Of a DNA stretch of 5,096 nucleotides, positions 1 through 4,691 are shown piece by piece (within the stretch, counting starts at the first letter, position 1; each line of letters opens with the position of its first letter). Made by a program: the position numbers and the translations under genes. The notes under the pieces were generated by a model. The model saw only the letters and a program-made list of their open reading frames with translations. It was not told the DNA's origin and searched no databases. This stretch comes from Candidatus Zixiibacteriota bacterium (GTDB lineage Bacteria > Zixibacteria > MSB-5A5 > GN15 > FEB-12): positions 1-5,096 of the forward strand of contig JAHIVM010000082.1 of NCBI GenBank assembly GCA_018816665.1, written 5' to 3'.

Positions 1-310
1 CCATACCCGTCCCCTGTGTCAGCCCCCCGTGATATAAGCGCGTGGCAAGATCGGCCGGTGTTGTATGTGGGTCAATTACCCAACCGAATGACAGGTTCCG
101 CGATTGATAGTAGTCGCACACCCTCTGAATCGTGGCGTCGGCCCCTGTCTTGTCCAGGCGAGCCCGGCTGACAACGTTTGTGGTGTAGTGGGACACGGGA
201 GTCACACACGCCGATACACCGGGGATGGCGAGATATTCCACCACGCCGGGCAAGTGTGGAATAAGGCAGTACACCCGTTCCATGGCATCGATGATGACAT
301 CCTCATCCAT
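1..310 (-). CDS. GNAT-family acetyltransferase, N-terminal part (cut by the left edge)
   Basis: The gene reads leftward from an ATG at 310 and is still open at position 1, giving about 103 residues. A hydrophobic first stretch is followed by a Pro-rich turn, then TTNVVSRARLD (residues 43-53), a helix around 60-72 and FGWVIDPHTTPADL (75-88) before RLYHGGLT. The order N-x-V-x-x-A-R-L, then W-x-(I/V)-x-P-x-x-x-P-x-D-L, then L-x-x-x-G-L is what I know from the N-terminal domain of two-domain GNAT acetyltransferases; the acetyl-CoA-binding domain would lie beyond the window, so the substrate cannot be named. The start was chosen because AAGGGG lies six bases upstream of the ATG; an in-frame GTG sits directly before it. 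It begins 23 bases after the SnoaL-like gene stops, so the two probably share a transcript. The family call is from pattern memory, and another alpha/beta enzyme N-terminus is not excluded. Confidence 0.68.
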   Translation of the reverse strand, partial: MDEDVIIDAMERVYCLIPHLPGVVEYLAIPGVSACVTPVSHYTTNVVSRARLDKTGADATIQRVCDYYQSRNLSFGWVIDPHTTPADLATRLYHGGLTQGTGM

Positions 311-333
311 CACAAACCCCTTGATAAGAGCCG

Positions 334-774
334 CTATTGGCCGGCGGCATCGGTGGGCAACGAGAAATGTTCCTGCACCAGCAGCCAGATACCGTCGCGC
401 TTCTCCAGCACACCCGTCCAGCGGCAGTTTTCCCACGCAATTGGTTTGCCGTCCCACTCACCGTAATCGTCCAGCAGGCACGAAAACCAGGCAACATCGC
501 CCCCGGCCGAAAGATTAACCCTCAGATCCTTGATAACTGAATCAATTGCCGTGAACCGGGTATCGAAAAAGATCGTTTCGGCATGTTTTTGGAAGTGCTC
601 AAAGCCATGGATCGTCGACTTCGAATCCGGATGGAATATGAAAAAAGCCGGATCGTGGGCGACATGCGCGTACAATTTCTCCCGGTTCTTTTCCGGAAGA
701 CACCATTTGATACTGGTGTTGATTGCCTCGGTGACGGCCTTAATCTCTGATTCTCGATTGATAGCTGCTGACAT
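334..774 (-). CDS. SnoaL-like / NTF2-fold domain protein
   Basis: This is a 146-residue single-domain protein, the usual length for a stand-alone SnoaL-like (SnoaL_3 or DUF4440-type) member of the NTF2 superfamily. It has an N-terminal amphipathic helix (about residues 6-38), then short strands FFIFHPDS (44-51) and TIHGFEHFQKH (54-64, the 'G-x-x-x-x-x-x' helix after a conserved turn). Paired beta-strands follow, with VAWFSCLLDDYGEW (94-107) and RWTGVLEKRDGIWLLVQEHFSLP (118-140). The closing 'W-x-x-x-x-x-H-F-S-x-P' is characteristic of this family. Members are cytosolic, cone-shaped folds that bind small ligands, and many have no assigned reaction; no substrate can be inferred here. Translation starts at 774, supported by a strong GAGGTGA (781-787) six bases upstream. 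It follows the kinase gene by 118 bases and leads the partial GNAT gene by 23 bases. Fold assignment is good; function is unknown. Confidence 0.85.
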   Translation of the reverse strand: MSAAINRESEIKAVTEAINTSIKWCLPEKNREKLYAHVAHDPAFFIFHPDSKSTIHGFEHFQKHAETIFFDTRFTAIDSVIKDLRVNLSAGGDVAWFSCLLDDYGEWDGKPIAWENCRWTGVLEKRDGIWLLVQEHFSLPTDAAGQ

Positions 775-780
775 TGTTAC

Positions 781-787
781 TCACCTC
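781..787 (-). promoter_or_regulatory. Shine-Dalgarno site of the SnoaL-like gene
   Basis: On the minus strand this reads GAGGTGA, close to the full anti-16S complement, with a six-base spacer to the ATG at 774. It is the best ribosome binding site in the window and fixes the start. Confidence 0.75.
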
Positions 788-801
788 ATTGTGTATCTGT
801 T

Positions 802-830
802 TTCATACTAAGATGAAGACCGAACCACAA
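802..830 (-). promoter_or_regulatory. Candidate sigma-70-like promoter for the SnoaL-like/GNAT operon
   Basis: On the minus strand TTGTGG (825-830) and TATGAA (802-807) are separated by 17 bases. Transcription would start near 795, leaving a leader of about 20 bases that contains the ribosome binding site. The boxes match consensus only at 3/6 and 4/6, so this is a suggestion. The 118-base gap between the kinase gene and this one holds no convincing terminator hairpin, so read-through from the kinase gene is also possible. Confidence 0.25.
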
Positions 831-892
831 CCTTTCAATATTGATTCGACAATGTGATACCTGTCGGACCGCCGGGACCGCTCAACACTGCA

Positions 893-1888
893 TCAGAGCT
901 GCGTGAAGTCCAGGTCAATCACCGGCACGTTTTCCGCAATCAAGCGATCGCGATCAATCATGAATTGGCGAAAAAAATCGCCGGCGTCCTCAAGACCTCT
1001 TCCGACAATAATCAGATAGAGAAGAACCTCGCGCAACTTCAGAAAATCCGGCAGGCATGTCATCCAGGTCATGTCAAGAGCATATGCCCGACTGTACCCC
1101 TCGAGCAGGCGTCGCCAGAACCAACGGGCTCGCTCAGGCGACTTGCCGCCGAATGCCTCTGCCTTGAAATAGTAGTACAGCGGCATAGACAAGTCATTGG
1201 CGAACCAGTCGTAGTGGCAGTCATCGGTATCAAACACGGTGATGTTTTCGTTGTGGACAAAAAAGTTACCGTGGTGCAAATCCAGATGTACCAGGCCGTA
1301 GCTGTCTCGATCCGTAGGCAGGGCGTGCAGGCGCTGCAGGAGTGACTCGATGGCCGGCACAACCTCGGGCGATTTTTCACGCACCCGATCCGGAATAATG
1401 AGGTTGTCGTCCTCATGCCAGTGAAACCGCCTCCGGCCGTTGGCAGGTTCGTACGCAACGGTCGCCGCGTGCATCCGCCCCACGCATTCCCCCCAGGTTC
1501 GAACCAGATTATCGGTGCAGGTCTCGGGAGTCAACCGCTCCCCGGCGGCTTTTTCGAAAAGAATCAGGGATACGTCTGTCTGACCATCAAGCTGCATGGT
1601 TTCAACAAACTCGCCGGTACGTGAGGCCAGCGGCCGGCAAATGGGCACCTCTCGCTCGGCCAGAAAATTGACCCAGTCCAGTTCGGCCCTGATTTCCTCC
1701 GGTTTCCGGTGACTACCGTGCGTGGCTTTGAGAATATAGCGGCGATCCTTGTGGGCAATGTCATACACCGCGCTCTCGAATGATCCAAGGCGGGTCACTG
1801 AGGCACCGGTGAGACCGTATCGGTCCCGTGCCGTATTGGCTATGACCTCGTGGTTGTTGTCCAGCAGTTCCTGGGTTCGGGCATCCAT
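893..1888 (-). CDS. APH/SrkA-type phosphotransferase (kinase-fold protein)
   Basis: The 331-residue protein has the aminoglycoside-phosphotransferase / SrkA (YihE, COG2334) fold. VYDIAHKDRRYILKATH (41-57) carries the likely ATP-binding Lys54. GLVHLDLHHGNFFV (198-211) is the catalytic loop with His201, Asp203 and Asn208, and FDTDDCHYDWFANDLSMPLYYYF (219-241) holds the metal-binding aspartates (Asp220 or Asp222). Length and motif spacing fit an intact enzyme that phosphorylates a small molecule or a protein side chain; the substrate cannot be told, and antibiotic resistance should not be assumed. One oddity: family members I know usually read H-G-D in the catalytic loop, here H-L-D. The start at 1888 has GGAG (1897-1900) eight bases upstream. 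The gene is divergent from adaA. It resembles the COG2334 'phosphotransferase enzyme family' more than clinical resistance kinases. No signal peptide or membrane segment is seen, so it is probably cytosolic. Confidence 0.88.
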   Translation of the reverse strand: MDARTQELLDNNHEVIANTARDRYGLTGASVTRLGSFESAVYDIAHKDRRYILKATHGSHRKPEEIRAELDWVNFLAEREVPICRPLASRTGEFVETMQLDGQTDVSLILFEKAAGERLTPETCTDNLVRTWGECVGRMHAATVAYEPANGRRRFHWHEDDNLIIPDRVREKSPEVVPAIESLLQRLHALPTDRDSYGLVHLDLHHGNFFVHNENITVFDTDDCHYDWFANDLSMPLYYYFKAEAFGGKSPERARWFWRRLLEGYSRAYALDMTWMTCLPDFLKLREVLLYLIIVGRGLEDAGDFFRQFMIDRDRLIAENVPVIDLDFTQL

Positions 1889-1916
1889 TCAGATTTCTCC
1901 ACTGTGTCTTTATGAG

Positions 1917-1944
1917 TCGACAGAACCAAACATAACGCTATATC
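1917..1944 (+). promoter_or_regulatory. Candidate promoter for adaA-adaB
   Basis: Rightward TCGACA (1917-1922) and TATATC (1939-1944) are separated by 16 bases, matching consensus at 5/6 and 4/6. Transcription would begin near 1951, leaving a leader of roughly 115 bases before the chosen adaA start. Imperfect arms ATGAGT (1912-1917) and ACTCAT (1946-1951) flank it and could be protein-binding half-sites. Confidence 0.25.
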
Positions 1945-1957
1945 AACTCATGAACAA
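1929..1957 (-). promoter_or_regulatory. Candidate promoter for the kinase gene
   Basis: Reading leftward, TTGTTC (1952-1957) and TATGTT (1929-1934) are 17 bases apart, giving a leader of about 35 bases before the ATG at 1888. The match is 3/6 and 4/6. It overlaps the candidate rightward promoter of adaA, so both would compete for the same DNA if real. Confidence 0.22.
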
Positions 1958-2052
1958 CCGTGTCTCCAAATTCTTACGGGTAATTAACTCCTCCGGTTCT
2001 GGTTTTCTAACTTACTTGCTCGAAATTCGGTGGACGCCCCTAGCGCACAGAC

Positions 2053-2064
2053 ATACCTTGGTAT
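2053..2064 (+). promoter_or_regulatory. Dyad next to the adaA start (possible operator or translational control hairpin)
   Basis: ATACC and GGTAT are exact inverted arms separated by TT, ending one base before the ATG at 2066. No Shine-Dalgarno sequence is visible here. The dyad could therefore be an operator, could affect ribosome access in RNA form, or could be chance. AGCGCA at 2042-2047, just upstream, matches six of the eight bases of the E. coli Ada box AAAGCGCA as I recall it (CTAGCGCA here). Confidence 0.25.
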
Positions 2065-2065
2065 C

Positions 2066-2611
2066 ATGTTATCGTTATCGCGACAGGCCATGCTGGCGGC
2101 TATGGCAGCCAATGATTCCTCTCTCGACGGCGTGTTTTATGTCGGGGTGCTGACCACCGGCATTTACTGTCTGCCTTCGTGCAAGGCAAAACTACCCAAA
2201 CCGGAGAATGTCCAGTTCTACGAAACCCGCGAGGAGGCTATCGCGGCCGGGTTGCGGGGTTGCAGGCGGTGCCGGTCCGAGCGGTATCCCGATGTTCTCC
2301 CCGACTGGCTGCATGGCGTGTTGTCGTACATGAAGAACCACCGCGCGGAACGTTTGACCGAACGGGATTTGATCCGATTGACCGGAGCGGACATTTCTAC
2401 GGTCAGGCGATATTTCCTTACTCATGTCGGGGTCACGCCGCTGGCCTTTCATCGCCGAATCCGGCTGCAGTTTGCCCGACAGTTGATTCTGGGCGGTGCC
2501 GATGTACTCAGCGCGGCTTTTGAGTGCGGCTATGAATCATCGAGCGGCTTCCGCGAGGCCTTCACCCGTCAATTCGGCGTTACGCCCGGGAGTTTGTATG
2601 AGCAACGATAG
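2066..2611 (+). CDS. adaA: AdaA-like methylphosphotriester-DNA methyltransferase and AraC-type transcription activator
   Basis: The 181-residue protein has the N-terminal Ada zinc domain followed by an AraC-family helix-turn-helix domain. FYVGVLTTGIYCLPSCKAK and GLRGCRRCRSERYP supply the four zinc ligands Cys35, Cys39, Cys66 and Cys69. By analogy with E. coli Ada, Cys35 (Cys38 there) irreversibly takes the methyl group from a DNA phosphotriester, and the methylated protein then binds and activates its operon. Residues about 85-181 hold two helix-turn-helix units, ending in AFECGYESSSGFREAFTRQFGVTPG, the AraC signature. The C-terminal O6-methylguanine domain of E. coli Ada is absent and is encoded by the next gene, as in Bacillus subtilis adaAB. 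The start is uncertain: GTG at 2030 is in frame, and ATGs at 2090 and 2102 are alternatives. I prefer 2066 because it matches the usual distance to the first Cys. None has a clear ribosome binding site. Confidence 0.9.
   Translation: MLSLSRQAMLAAMAANDSSLDGVFYVGVLTTGIYCLPSCKAKLPKPENVQFYETREEAIAAGLRGCRRCRSERYPDVLPDWLHGVLSYMKNHRAERLTERDLIRLTGADISTVRRYFLTHVGVTPLAFHRRIRLQFARQLILGGADVLSAAFECGYESSSGFREAFTRQFGVTPGSLYEQR
2588..2592 (+). promoter_or_regulatory. Shine-Dalgarno site of adaB, inside adaA
   Basis: GGGAG lies five bases before the ATG at 2598 and within the last codons of adaA. It selects 2598 over the longer open frame that begins at 2496, whose extra N-terminal residues show no family similarity and simply overlap adaA. 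Confidence 0.6.
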
Positions 2612-3140
2612 CATCATCTGCCGCGATCTGGAAAGTCCCCTGGGGGATATGATAGCCGGGACAACCAACTATGGCGTGTGTTTTCTGGAGTGGCATGATC
2701 GCGGCGGCGTGCCGCACATCAAGGCTCGAGTTGAGAAACGGTATCGGGCGCAATTGATCGAGGGACATCACGATCATCTGGATTTGCTGGAACGAGAGCT
2801 GGAGCAATACTTCGAGGGGACGCTTCATTCATTCACGGTTCCGATATTCCTCAAAGGCACGGCGTTTGAGCGCCTGACCTGGGACCACCTGCTGAGTATC
2901 CCCTACGGCTCAACGCTGGCCTACGGTGAGATGGCAGCCCAACTGGGCAAACCGGGGGCGGCGCGGGCAGTGGGACGGGCCAACGGGGCGAACTACCTGT
3001 CGATCGTGGTGCCATGTCATCGGGTGATCGAGGCCGGGGGCGGTTTACGCGGCTACGGCGGGGGGCTGTGGCGGAAGGAACGGCTGCTGGATTTGGAGGC
3101 GGGCCGCAAGATGCTGTGGGGTGAGAGCGCGGTGCGGTGA
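2598..3140 (+). CDS. adaB: AdaB-like O6-methylguanine-DNA methyltransferase
   Basis: The 180-residue suicide repair protein transfers the alkyl group from O6-alkylguanine (and O4-alkylthymine in relatives) in DNA to its own active-site cysteine. The active site is IVVPCHRV, with Cys140 and His141; Asn132 and Glu167 complete the hydrogen-bond network known from human MGMT (Asn137, Cys145, His146, Glu172). GTAFERLTWDHLLSIPYGSTLAYGEMA (87-113) includes Tyr109, the counterpart of Tyr114, and AARAVGRANGAN provides the Arg finger Arg123 (Arg128 in human) in the DNA-recognition helix. GLRGYGGGLWRKERLLDLE is the conserved active-site loop and C-terminal helix. The N-terminal part (about 1-80) is the usual variable ribonuclease-H-like domain. 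The length matches stand-alone Ogt/AdaB proteins and all key residues are present. It overlaps adaA by 14 bases, which suggests translational coupling and co-induction by methylated AdaA. Confidence 0.95.
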   Translation: MSNDSIICRDLESPLGDMIAGTTNYGVCFLEWHDRGGVPHIKARVEKRYRAQLIEGHHDHLDLLERELEQYFEGTLHSFTVPIFLKGTAFERLTWDHLLSIPYGSTLAYGEMAAQLGKPGAARAVGRANGANYLSIVVPCHRVIEAGGGLRGYGGGLWRKERLLDLEAGRKMLWGESAVR

Positions 3141-3161
3141 TTGCAGACTCCTGCTTTCACC
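3136..3161 (+). terminator. Hairpin over the adaB stop codon (terminator-like, without a T-tract)
   Basis: GGTGA (3136-3140) pairs with TCACC (3157-3161), then two bases TT on each side, then GCAG (3143-3146) with CTGC (3151-3154) around an ACTC loop. The result is a symmetrical stem with a U-U internal loop that includes the adaB TGA. No run of T follows, so it is not a standard intrinsic terminator; it could protect the mRNA 3' end or aid termination with a factor. It lies in the convergent gap between adaB and the GNAT gene. Confidence 0.35.
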
Positions 3162-3306
3162 TCGACCCTTGACCGCACAGCCCCTCATCACAACTCTGTC
3201 TGCAACCTATCCAGCCAACAACAGAGCTCTGCGCTATCTCAAGTTCGATAGGTAGTAATACTGGGAGGTTTCTGGCTGTAGGTATGTGCGATCAGTTTCT
3301 CGCCGA
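3162..3306. other. Convergent intergenic gap between adaB and the GNAT gene
   Basis: No gene is supported here. The stretch carries several short inverted repeats: GTCTGCAA (3198-3205) is the exact reverse complement of TTGCAGAC at 3141-3148, ACCGCAC (3172-3178) is the exact reverse complement of GTGCGGT at 3132-3138, a 10-base palindrome CAGAGCTCTG lies at 3222-3231, and CTATC/GATAG arms lie at 3234-3238 and 3247-3251. None is followed by a convincing T-tract on either strand. Confidence 0.4.
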
Positions 3307-3789
3307 TCACAATACCAACCTCATGCAGAAACACTTCTCCTCGGGGACGCGACCGGGCTCGGTCTTGAAGATTGTGTAGCCCCGATTCTGATACAGTTTC
3401 ACCGCCCGTTCGTTGATGTCGTCCACGCCCAGCGTCAACACCTGCTTCCCCATCTTGCGCGCCGTGTCCTCGACGAAATCCATCAACTGCGTCCCTAATC
3501 CGCGTTTCTGGCAATCTTTGCGCACCTGCATGTTATGCAAATGGGCGATAGCATCACCATCGGCCAGTTCCGGATCGTTGTCGGCATTGCGGACAATGAT
3601 CTGGATCATGCCCACCGCCCGATCATCCTCGTAACCGACATAGAGGAACCGATTATAGCCCGCCTCGCTCAGTTCTTTGGTGAGTTGTCTGCGGAGAGTC
3701 GCCAGTTGATCGGCAGAGCGCTGGTAGGTCGCCGCAATCGAAATCAAGTCTTCTACGGTCGACGGCTGCGTGACTTCGCGAATGATCAT
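3307..3789 (-). CDS. GNAT-family N-acetyltransferase
   Basis: The 160-residue single-domain protein is the typical length of a GCN5-related N-acetyltransferase, which moves acetyl from acetyl-CoA to an amine. IIREVTQPSTVEDLISIAATY (2-22) is the first strand and helix. FLYVGYEDDRAVGMIQIIVR (48-67) forms the central beta-strands. IAHLHNMQVRKDCQKRGLGTQLMDFVEDTARKMG (81-114) is motif A, with the pyrophosphate-binding Q-K-R-G-L-G (94-99). VLTLGVDDINERAVKLYQNRGYTIF (117-141) is motif B with Asn126 and Tyr133 at the usual acetyl-CoA side, ending in the standard 'Y-x-x-x-G-Y-x-x-F'. The acceptor substrate cannot be inferred. The start at 3789 is supported by AAAGG about five bases upstream. It is convergent with adaB and divergent from the ECF sigma gene, so it is transcribed alone unless read-through occurs. 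It is not closely similar to the partial GNAT at the left edge. Confidence 0.92.
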   Translation of the reverse strand: MIIREVTQPSTVEDLISIAATYQRSADQLATLRRQLTKELSEAGYNRFLYVGYEDDRAVGMIQIIVRNADNDPELADGDAIAHLHNMQVRKDCQKRGLGTQLMDFVEDTARKMGKQVLTLGVDDINERAVKLYQNRGYTIFKTEPGRVPEEKCFCMRLVL

Positions 3790-3868
3790 ACATGCCTTTC
3801 GCTGGTGGCCGGAACCGCCGCAACAATCAGCATACCCCTCCCCCCTGAAGGTGCGGTCCGACGGCGCA

Positions 3869-3898
3869 ATAGTACACTGTACAGAAAGATTTTCGCAA
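3869..3898 (-). promoter_or_regulatory. Candidate promoter for the GNAT gene
   Basis: On the minus strand TTGCGA (3893-3898) and TACTAT (3869-3874) are 18 bases apart, each 4/6 to consensus, with TG directly before the -10 box. Transcription would start near 3862, leaving a leader of about 70 bases. It is the most consensus-like pair on this strand in the gap, but it was found by eye. Confidence 0.32.
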
Positions 3899-3920
3899 CT
3901 ATATTTAAGGTGGACCGCTA
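3895..3920 (+). promoter_or_regulatory. Candidate ECF-type promoter for the sigma gene
   Basis: GCAAC (3895-3899) and CGCTA (3916-3920) lie 16 bases apart, loosely matching the GGAAC / CGTCTA pattern of many ECF sigma factors. If real it could be an autoregulated promoter with a leader of about 100 bases. It overlaps the candidate GNAT promoter in the opposite direction. Confidence 0.2.
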
Positions 3921-4023
3921 TATATATGTAGGTGCGGTACCTGTAAGGATGAAACCGCGCGGGATCCTCACCCCTGCGTGCTGATATGCAGTCCCGAAAC
4001 AGTTATATCGATCGGACCGCCGG

Positions 4024-4572
4024 GTGTCGGAAACGAATAACATTGAAATTCTTTGGGATGAAGTCAGGGCCGGGTCATCGTCCGCCTGGACCTCGCTGGT
4101 TCTGCAATTGTCGCCTATTGTGTACACGGTCGGGCGACGGTGGGGGCTTGAGGTTGCCGATGCTGAGGATGTCTCCCAGCAAACCTGGCTGGCCCTGTAC
4201 GACAGCCGTCACAAAATCCTCGATCCGGTCGCGCTACCCGCCTGGCTGATGCGGGTAGCTGCCCGCAAGGCCCAGAGAATACACGATAAACGATTGCGTG
4301 ACAACACCCTGCCTGCACATCACGACCCCGCCGAACCGGCCCTGCCGGAGGATGAACTGCTGGCCCTGGAGCGCCTGGCCCTCCTCCACATCGCCCTTAC
4401 CCATCTTGATGAGCGATGCCGCCGGCTGGTGCATGAGTTGTTCCTGACCGAACCGCGCAAGTCATACGAGCAGATCGCCCGTGATTTTGGCCTCAAAGCC
4501 AACAGCCTGGGGCCGATCCGAATCCGCTGCCTCATTCGGCTCCGAAGAATCCTGCAGGAAATGGGCCTGTAG
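4024..4572 (+). CDS. ECF-type RNA polymerase sigma factor (sigma-70 family)
   Basis: The 182-residue protein has the two-domain size and layout of ECF sigma factors, which direct RNA polymerase to a small regulon. Region 2 spans about 20-90: SAWTSLVLQLSPIVYTVGRRWG, then VADAEDVSQQTWLALYD (44-60, the D-A-E-D-V-x-Q core-binding and -10 segment), then ALPAWLMRVAARKAQRIHDK. Region 4 spans about 125-178: LDERCRRLVHELFL, then KSYEQIARDFGLKANSLG, then PIRIRCLIRLRRIL, the helix-turn-helix that reads the -35 element. The ending S-x-G-P-x-R-x-R-C-L-x-R-L-R is distinctive and recalls a sigma subgroup with small accessory partners. The start is GTG at 4024: the frame is closed upstream at 3982 and no in-frame ATG precedes region 2. 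Only a weak GGA is a possible ribosome binding site. A Zn-finger protein follows 119 bases later and is the likely regulator. Confidence 0.92.
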   Translation: MSETNNIEILWDEVRAGSSSAWTSLVLQLSPIVYTVGRRWGLEVADAEDVSQQTWLALYDSRHKILDPVALPAWLMRVAARKAQRIHDKRLRDNTLPAHHDPAEPALPEDELLALERLALLHIALTHLDERCRRLVHELFLTEPRKSYEQIARDFGLKANSLGPIRIRCLIRLRRILQEMGL

Positions 4573-4607
4573 CTGTACGATTGACCCCGTTCGGCGCACC
4601 TACTCAT

Positions 4608-4655
4608 AGCGCCAGGACCGATCCTCACGGTCATGAGACCATCCTGGGCGCTTTT
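4608..4655 (+). terminator. Terminator-like hairpin between the sigma and anti-sigma genes
   Basis: AGCGCCAGGA (4608-4617) pairs with TCCT plus GGCGCT (4642-4652) over ten base pairs with one bulged G at 4646. It is followed directly by TTT after the last paired T. The 24-base loop can itself fold: GGTC (4629-4632) with GACC (4637-4640), or alternatively GACCG (4616-4620) with CGGTC (4628-4632). The short T-tract makes it a modest intrinsic terminator or a partial attenuator that would lower expression of the downstream gene relative to the sigma gene. Confidence 0.6.
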
Positions 4656-4691
4656 CATTGAAAAAAGACATATGAGACGGACACAGAAGCG

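Larger units (their letters stand above)
3790..4023. other. Divergent intergenic region with repeats
   Basis: This 234-base gap separates the GNAT and sigma genes. It contains the AT-rich core around 3898-3930, two copies of AGGTGCGGT (3849-3857 and 3930-3938, 81 bases apart), and an interrupted inverted repeat: AGGT, two bases, ACCGC (3908-3918) pairing with GCGGTACCT (3934-3942). A palindrome GTACACTGTAC lies at 3872-3882. No convincing small gene is seen; an 11-codon frame at 3949-3984 lacks support. Confidence 0.5.

Noticed and set aside
104..466. 120-residue rightward open frame
   Set aside because: It lies opposite the GNAT N-terminus and the SnoaL-like gene, both of which show family patterns, and it has no recognisable domain of its own.
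864..876. TCGGACCGCCGGG occurs here and again at 4012-4024
   Set aside because: A 13-base match in about 5 kb of GC-rich DNA is not far from chance, one copy overlaps a start codon, and no longer flanking identity exists.
1490..1510. GGTTCGAACC-like string considered as a tRNA T-arm
   Set aside because: It lies inside the kinase gene, and no acceptor or anticodon arms could be found around it.
2496..2597. N-terminal extension of adaB to an ATG at 2496
   Set aside because: The extra residues overlap the AraC domain of adaA and show no family similarity. GGGAG at 2588-2592 points to 2598.
3222..3231. 10-base palindrome CAGAGCTCTG considered as an operator or terminator
   Set aside because: It is a single short palindrome in a convergent gap with no T-tract or nearby promoter. 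Chance is likely.
3239..3514. 91-residue leftward open frame
   Set aside because: It overlaps the well-supported GNAT gene on the same strand in another frame and has a shadow-like Arg/Gly-rich composition.
3872..3882. Palindrome GTACACTGTAC considered as an SOS (LexA) box
   Set aside because: It matches neither the CTGT-N8-ACAG nor the GAAC-N4-GTTC pattern. It is kept only as a description of the gap.
3949..3984. Short frame of 11 codons (MKPRGILTPAC) before the sigma gene, considered as a leader peptide
   Set aside because: AAGG touches its ATG without a spacer, and there is no run of regulatory codons or paired attenuator hairpins.
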